Translations under genes and position numbers: made by a program
Shown: piece by piece, positions 60,372 through 64,000 of the stretch
Position numbering within the stretch: the first letter of the stretch is position 1
Layout of the letters: every line of letters begins with the position of its first letter
Notes under the pieces: generated by a model
The model's database searches: none
Seen by the model: only the letters and a program-made list of their open reading frames with translations
Told to the model about the DNA's origin: nothing
Assembly: GCA_905221605.1 (NCBI GenBank)
Contig: CAJNDS010000402.1
Coordinates: 1-64,000, forward strand
Direction of reading: 5' to 3'
Length of the DNA: 64,000 nt
DNA from: Symbiodinium natans
Lineage: Eukaryota; Sar; Dinophyceae; Suessiales; Symbiodiniaceae

Positions 60372-63300
60372 ACGGTATGCTTGGGATTCCTCGACGAAGT
60401 ACAGGACATTCTCCTGAGCACTCAAGTCTCCGAGAGCATCCGAGAGCTGAGTAATCTCGTTTTCCAGCGGCCTCCGGAGTTCCCTGAAGGACTCCGTGGC
60501 CAAGATTCAGGATGTGCCTGTGACAGCGGACACACGTTTCTTAGAAACCTCGTCGCGCATGAGATCATCTCTTTCGCGCCCCCCCCCTCTCTCTCCCTCC
60601 CAGACCTTTGAAAGACTGAGGCTATGGGATCTCTGGCCTTCCGGGCCCACCGACTGCATCGATCGAGTCTCGGACCGCCTGCGGTTCTCTGCTGAGCGAG
60701 CCAAGTCCAAGCTGAAATCCGCAACCAGATGGCCTGTCGCACTTCGGACTCGCTGCCATACCGCAGAATGTAGGGATCCACCTCACGTAGCAGCAGGCAC
60801 CGTAAGTGCAAAGAATTGCGCTTTCCTTTCCCTTGGTGCGCAAGAACTCCTTGAAAAGCCGCATGCTTGATTAAAGGCACGCAAGAAACTCAGACGAACT
60901 ATCAAGCTGCAAGGTTACCAGGTTTGCCCTCTGGCTGTGACTGTGTGCTTGGGCATAATACAGACAGCACGCACCATACCACAACCCTTTCCGCACCTTC
61001 GAGTGCTGTTTGTTGGAAAGATGCTAGTGCCCAGTTTCTTCTACCGCCACGGGAACCTCACCAAAACTTTCCTGACTCGACTGTCGATCTTCTGTTTCTG
61101 TAAACCTTCGTGCATGCAGATGGGCACGTGCATGCAGATGGGCAGGGCTTCACTCAACCGAACACTACGACCCTGCTTCTGGTCCCAACGCGAAGTTCCC
61201 AAATAGGAGAAAAAACGCGGCACACCCTCTTCAATGGGTGCCATCCCCCATCCGTTGTAGGAGGGGGGGTGGGGGGGTGCGCAGCAGCAAGACCGCTCAT
61301 CATCCGTCATCACCCCTGAACATCACCCCTGAATGAGCCAAGCTCCGCACATTTCCTTGCAGAATAAGCCCTGTGCCATCTACCTTAGACCGGCGGACCA
61401 GGCAACAGTGGAAGATGGCGGTATGCCAGACTGCACTGCTTCCACAGAGTTCGTCGTTGCATGTGCTGGCCTTCAGTTTTCTGCTTGGGCTCATGACATG
61501 CCCATGACATAATGCAGCATGACAAGGTGTTCCTGCTGCAGCTAGGCACGATCTTCGCTGCCTCATCCAAGCGCATGTGCCTCCAGCACTCGCATCGAAG
61601 GCATCGCACTCAAGCTTGAGGACATCGTGAGACAATGCCGAGGAGCCCATCTATGCCAAGGACATCTATGTGGCCAGCCAGCGCAGTGACCTGATAAGAG
61701 GGAGTGACGTGGACTGGTCCAGATGGGGGTTGGCCCCGTCGCACCGCATCGCACCTGGTCCCTCAAGTAGGATGAGCCACCATTTGCAAAGTAGATGATG
61801 GGCACGTCTGGGCAAGCCTCGCCACCCAGTACAGAATGGGTGCGAGTGGGACGTATGGGCAGAATTTCACAAGACCCAGAAGCCCAAAGCTTAAGCGCGC
61901 CTGTCGCAAGGTTGCTGCTACCTGAACGCGAGGATGCTCGCGTATACGTACTACCACGTACATTCTTTGAAGGACTGCCAGGAAGACAAAAGGGCCTGCC
62001 TGCTTCACGCAAGGTGCAGCAAAACGTCTCCAAAGCTCGGGCGTCAGGCAATGCGCCCACGAACTGGGTGCAAGGTGCTGCAACTGCGGTGTCTCGCTGA
62101 GGTTCCGAATCTGAGGGATTGCCTACAAGTGCACAACAAAAAGTCTGAGAGGAGTCTGAGGCGCTCAAAGATCTGGATGCACTGCGCGCCACTCTCAACC
62201 TGGCCAGGAGCCCCAGGACTTTCCAGGACTTTGAGCTCTTGGGCTCCGATTCTTGGGTCCCAGACCTGGTAGATGGCATAGTTGCTGATGGTCACCGTCA
62301 TCCGACGGAGAAACTCATCCACCACCTGCGCCCCGGTTCGGGGGTAGAAACTGGCAAAGCCTACTTCGGGGAGTCCAGCCTCAGGCTTGCTAAACATCCA
62401 CTTCTTGAAGACAGCCGCCTCTTTCGTACCACCTGCCTGCACACCGGACACTTCAATTGTCAATCACGCTTCCAGCCCAAGAGGCCTTAAGGCCCTGCAA
62501 GGCCTTGGGATCTTGTGGCCGTTTAAGTTGAAAGGAGAACTCGTAGAGGCATGCGCACGAGGGTCCCCGTGTGTGTGTGTGTGTGTGTGTGCGCGTGTAA
62601 ACACGCTACAAACCCAGGGCCTCGACTGCATAGGCAGCAAGGGTCCATGGCGCCCCAACGAAACCTGTCGACAACTGACAACTTCTGAATCACATTCGCT
62701 CCAGGAGACTTTTGGCATCCTGCTGACGAGCCGACAAGCTGCCAGATGTCAAATGCAGGCAGGTCACCTAGCAAGCTGCACTTCTTCTCCGTTTCGCTCC
62801 GCAGCGCCTGTCGCACAAAGCATGCAAGATTTCGCAAGATGTTGCCCCACTGCATGCCCAGTTTCTAGCACTTCGTCACGTTTCACAGCCTCTATGCTCT
62901 CTGCCAACCTGCTTCAATTCCTTCCTGCCTGGAGCGTCTCTTTCAAGAAGCCGTGGCTCTCTTTGAAGCCCTCGGGGCTGGAGACTTCCCTGTCCAGATA
63001 ACGGACAGATTCTAGTGGAGATCCAAGAAAGCTGCAGCACAGCCGATCCTGATCTGATCGGGGCCCCCTTGCAGACGGTCCTGTAAGAATCGAAGACAGC
63101 TTGACGACAAGGTACGAGAATATGGAATCTCGAAGTCTGTCCTCCAAGGTGCGCGCCAGGTCGCCGAGCACAATGGGGCCCCTACCGCGCACGACATCGA
63201 AGCTAATGCCCATGGCTGGCAACGGCGTCAGGATGTCCGAGAAGACCTCAAAAGGCAGACAGAGTGACCTGCAAATTGCTGGTGTCGAACATGCCGAAGC

Positions 63301-63920
63301 CATAGGGTGCATCAATTCTGCCCAGTGGCAATGACCCCATCCATGCCATACCTCGGCTGAAAGGATGCAAATGTAGCAATGGCATTGCAGGCTTCGACTC
63401 ACGTTTCAAACTGGGACCGCAGCTGCCGCCAGCACTGCAGCGAGAGTTCGATAGCCATGTCCGGGGTTTCTGAGCGCTGCCTAGCAGGGAGCATGTCGCC
63501 AAACTCACGAATTACAGGCCATTCAAATCTTGTACAAGGAGAGGAAGCACCGTGCGTCGGCCTGAAAGGATACCTCTCCGAGTACTTCCGAAAGTCCTTC
63601 ATGTAGCGCCCAGCTTGGCGCATTAGCCACACAGGGGTGTGGTCCCCCGGCTCACCCCGCGCCACCCGCAGCAAGAGGTCATGAGGAGCCGGCGTCTCCC
63701 GGCTCCCTAACTCTGCGTGGCTTTGCATGCGCCCTCTGGCAGCACCGCGCCTGTCGCGACGCCGAAGTGTCGCCAAGCAGAAGCTTGCGGCAGCTCCCAG
63801 CGCAAGGCCAGAAGGCTGCCGACGCAGCTCGGGCTTGGATGTTTGGGCTGCATGGGGAGCTCTGGCGGTAGGTGGTAGAGATGGCCCTGCAGCCACAAAG
63901 CCGAGGCTGCCGTCGGCCAT
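60372..63920 (-). CDS. hemE: uroporphyrinogen decarboxylase, probably plastid-targeted
   Basis: It removes four carboxyl groups from uroporphyrinogen III to give coproporphyrinogen III, in haem and chlorophyll synthesis. The start is the ATG at 63920. About 60 residues rich in Ala, Pro and Arg precede the enzyme, suiting an organelle leader. Exons in order: 63562-63920 ([12 protein letters not shown]), 63418-63480 ([13 protein letters not shown]), 63330-63351, ~63140-63246 ([14 protein letters not shown]), 62990-63011, 62929-62958, 62768-62807, 62621-62664 ([14 protein letters not shown]), 62380-62436 ([11 protein letters not shown]), 62266-62325, 62165-62199 (SGAQCIQIF), 62000-62063 ([12 protein letters not shown]), 61755-61817 ([13 protein letters not shown]), ~61650-61700, 61351-61379 (LILQGN), 60734-60781, 60638-60678, 60472-60517 ([15 protein letters not shown]) and ~60372-60413 ([14 protein letters not shown]). 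The substrate-binding Arg pair, the FSD Asp, the PWTLAAY Tyr and the NLGHG His are all present. The last codons and one small exon after 62000 were not located. Confidence 0.93.
62569..62593. repeat. (GT)n microsatellite in a UROD intron
   Basis: About eleven GT units between the UROD exons at 62380-62436 and 62621-62664. Confidence 0.9.
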
Positions 63921-64000
63921 GGCGCACAAAACTAGGGTGCCCTTTGCTCAGACCAATGGCTGGCGACATGTGAGCTCGCTGGCAATGTGCCGAAGACCAA

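Overview
This is a nuclear fragment from a photosynthetic dinoflagellate, probably Symbiodiniaceae or a relative. Four things point there. Every gene I can support lies on the minus strand. The genes are cut into many tiny exons whose introns usually start with GC, sometimes GT or GA, and nearly always end AG|G. TTTAGGG-type repeats are scattered through the interior. The gene content also fits: a uroporphyrinogen decarboxylase with an N-terminal leader, PPR repeats carrying the ISACEK signature, a membrane protein with a PAS-like region, and a short ankyrin protein. No bacterial-style operon, rRNA, tRNA or CRISPR was seen.

Layout, left to right. From 1 to 5.1 kb there are short repeats and no supported gene. 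From 5.1 to 6.8 kb lie exons of unrecognised proteins. From 7.9 to at least 33.0 kb runs one very large gene for a HUWE1/UPL1-type HECT ubiquitin ligase. Its HECT domain was rebuilt exon by exon between 7902 and 14233, and its ubiquitin-binding-motif block lies between 31423 and 33036. Between these blocks, at 20131-28551, sits an 8.4-kb unit bounded by 34-bp inverted repeats and a perfect 10-bp direct duplication. It is filled almost entirely with satellites: a GTA microsatellite, a tandem array that switches strand, a GATGATGGG minisatellite, a telomere-type stretch and an array of long palindromes. I found no transposase in it.

From 33 to 38.5 kb come possible further 5' exons, C-rich tracts, telomere-like remnants and the first of two duplicated GNAT-acetyltransferase fragments, each carrying a near-perfect 83-bp palindrome. 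PPR and PAS/membrane genes follow at 38.5-42.8 kb, and the second GNAT copy at 44-45 kb. From 45 to 55 kb there are sparse exons, an ankyrin gene and a 0.53-kb duplicated block that includes an intron. From 55.9 to 59.3 kb lies an unrecognised membrane-anchored protein. From 60.4 to 63.9 kb lies a nearly complete uroporphyrinogen decarboxylase gene, with all the expected catalytic residues, which serves haem and chlorophyll synthesis.

The genes look functionally unrelated. What they share is orientation and intron style. All exon models were made by eye from conserved family motifs and splice phase. No alignment or database search was run.
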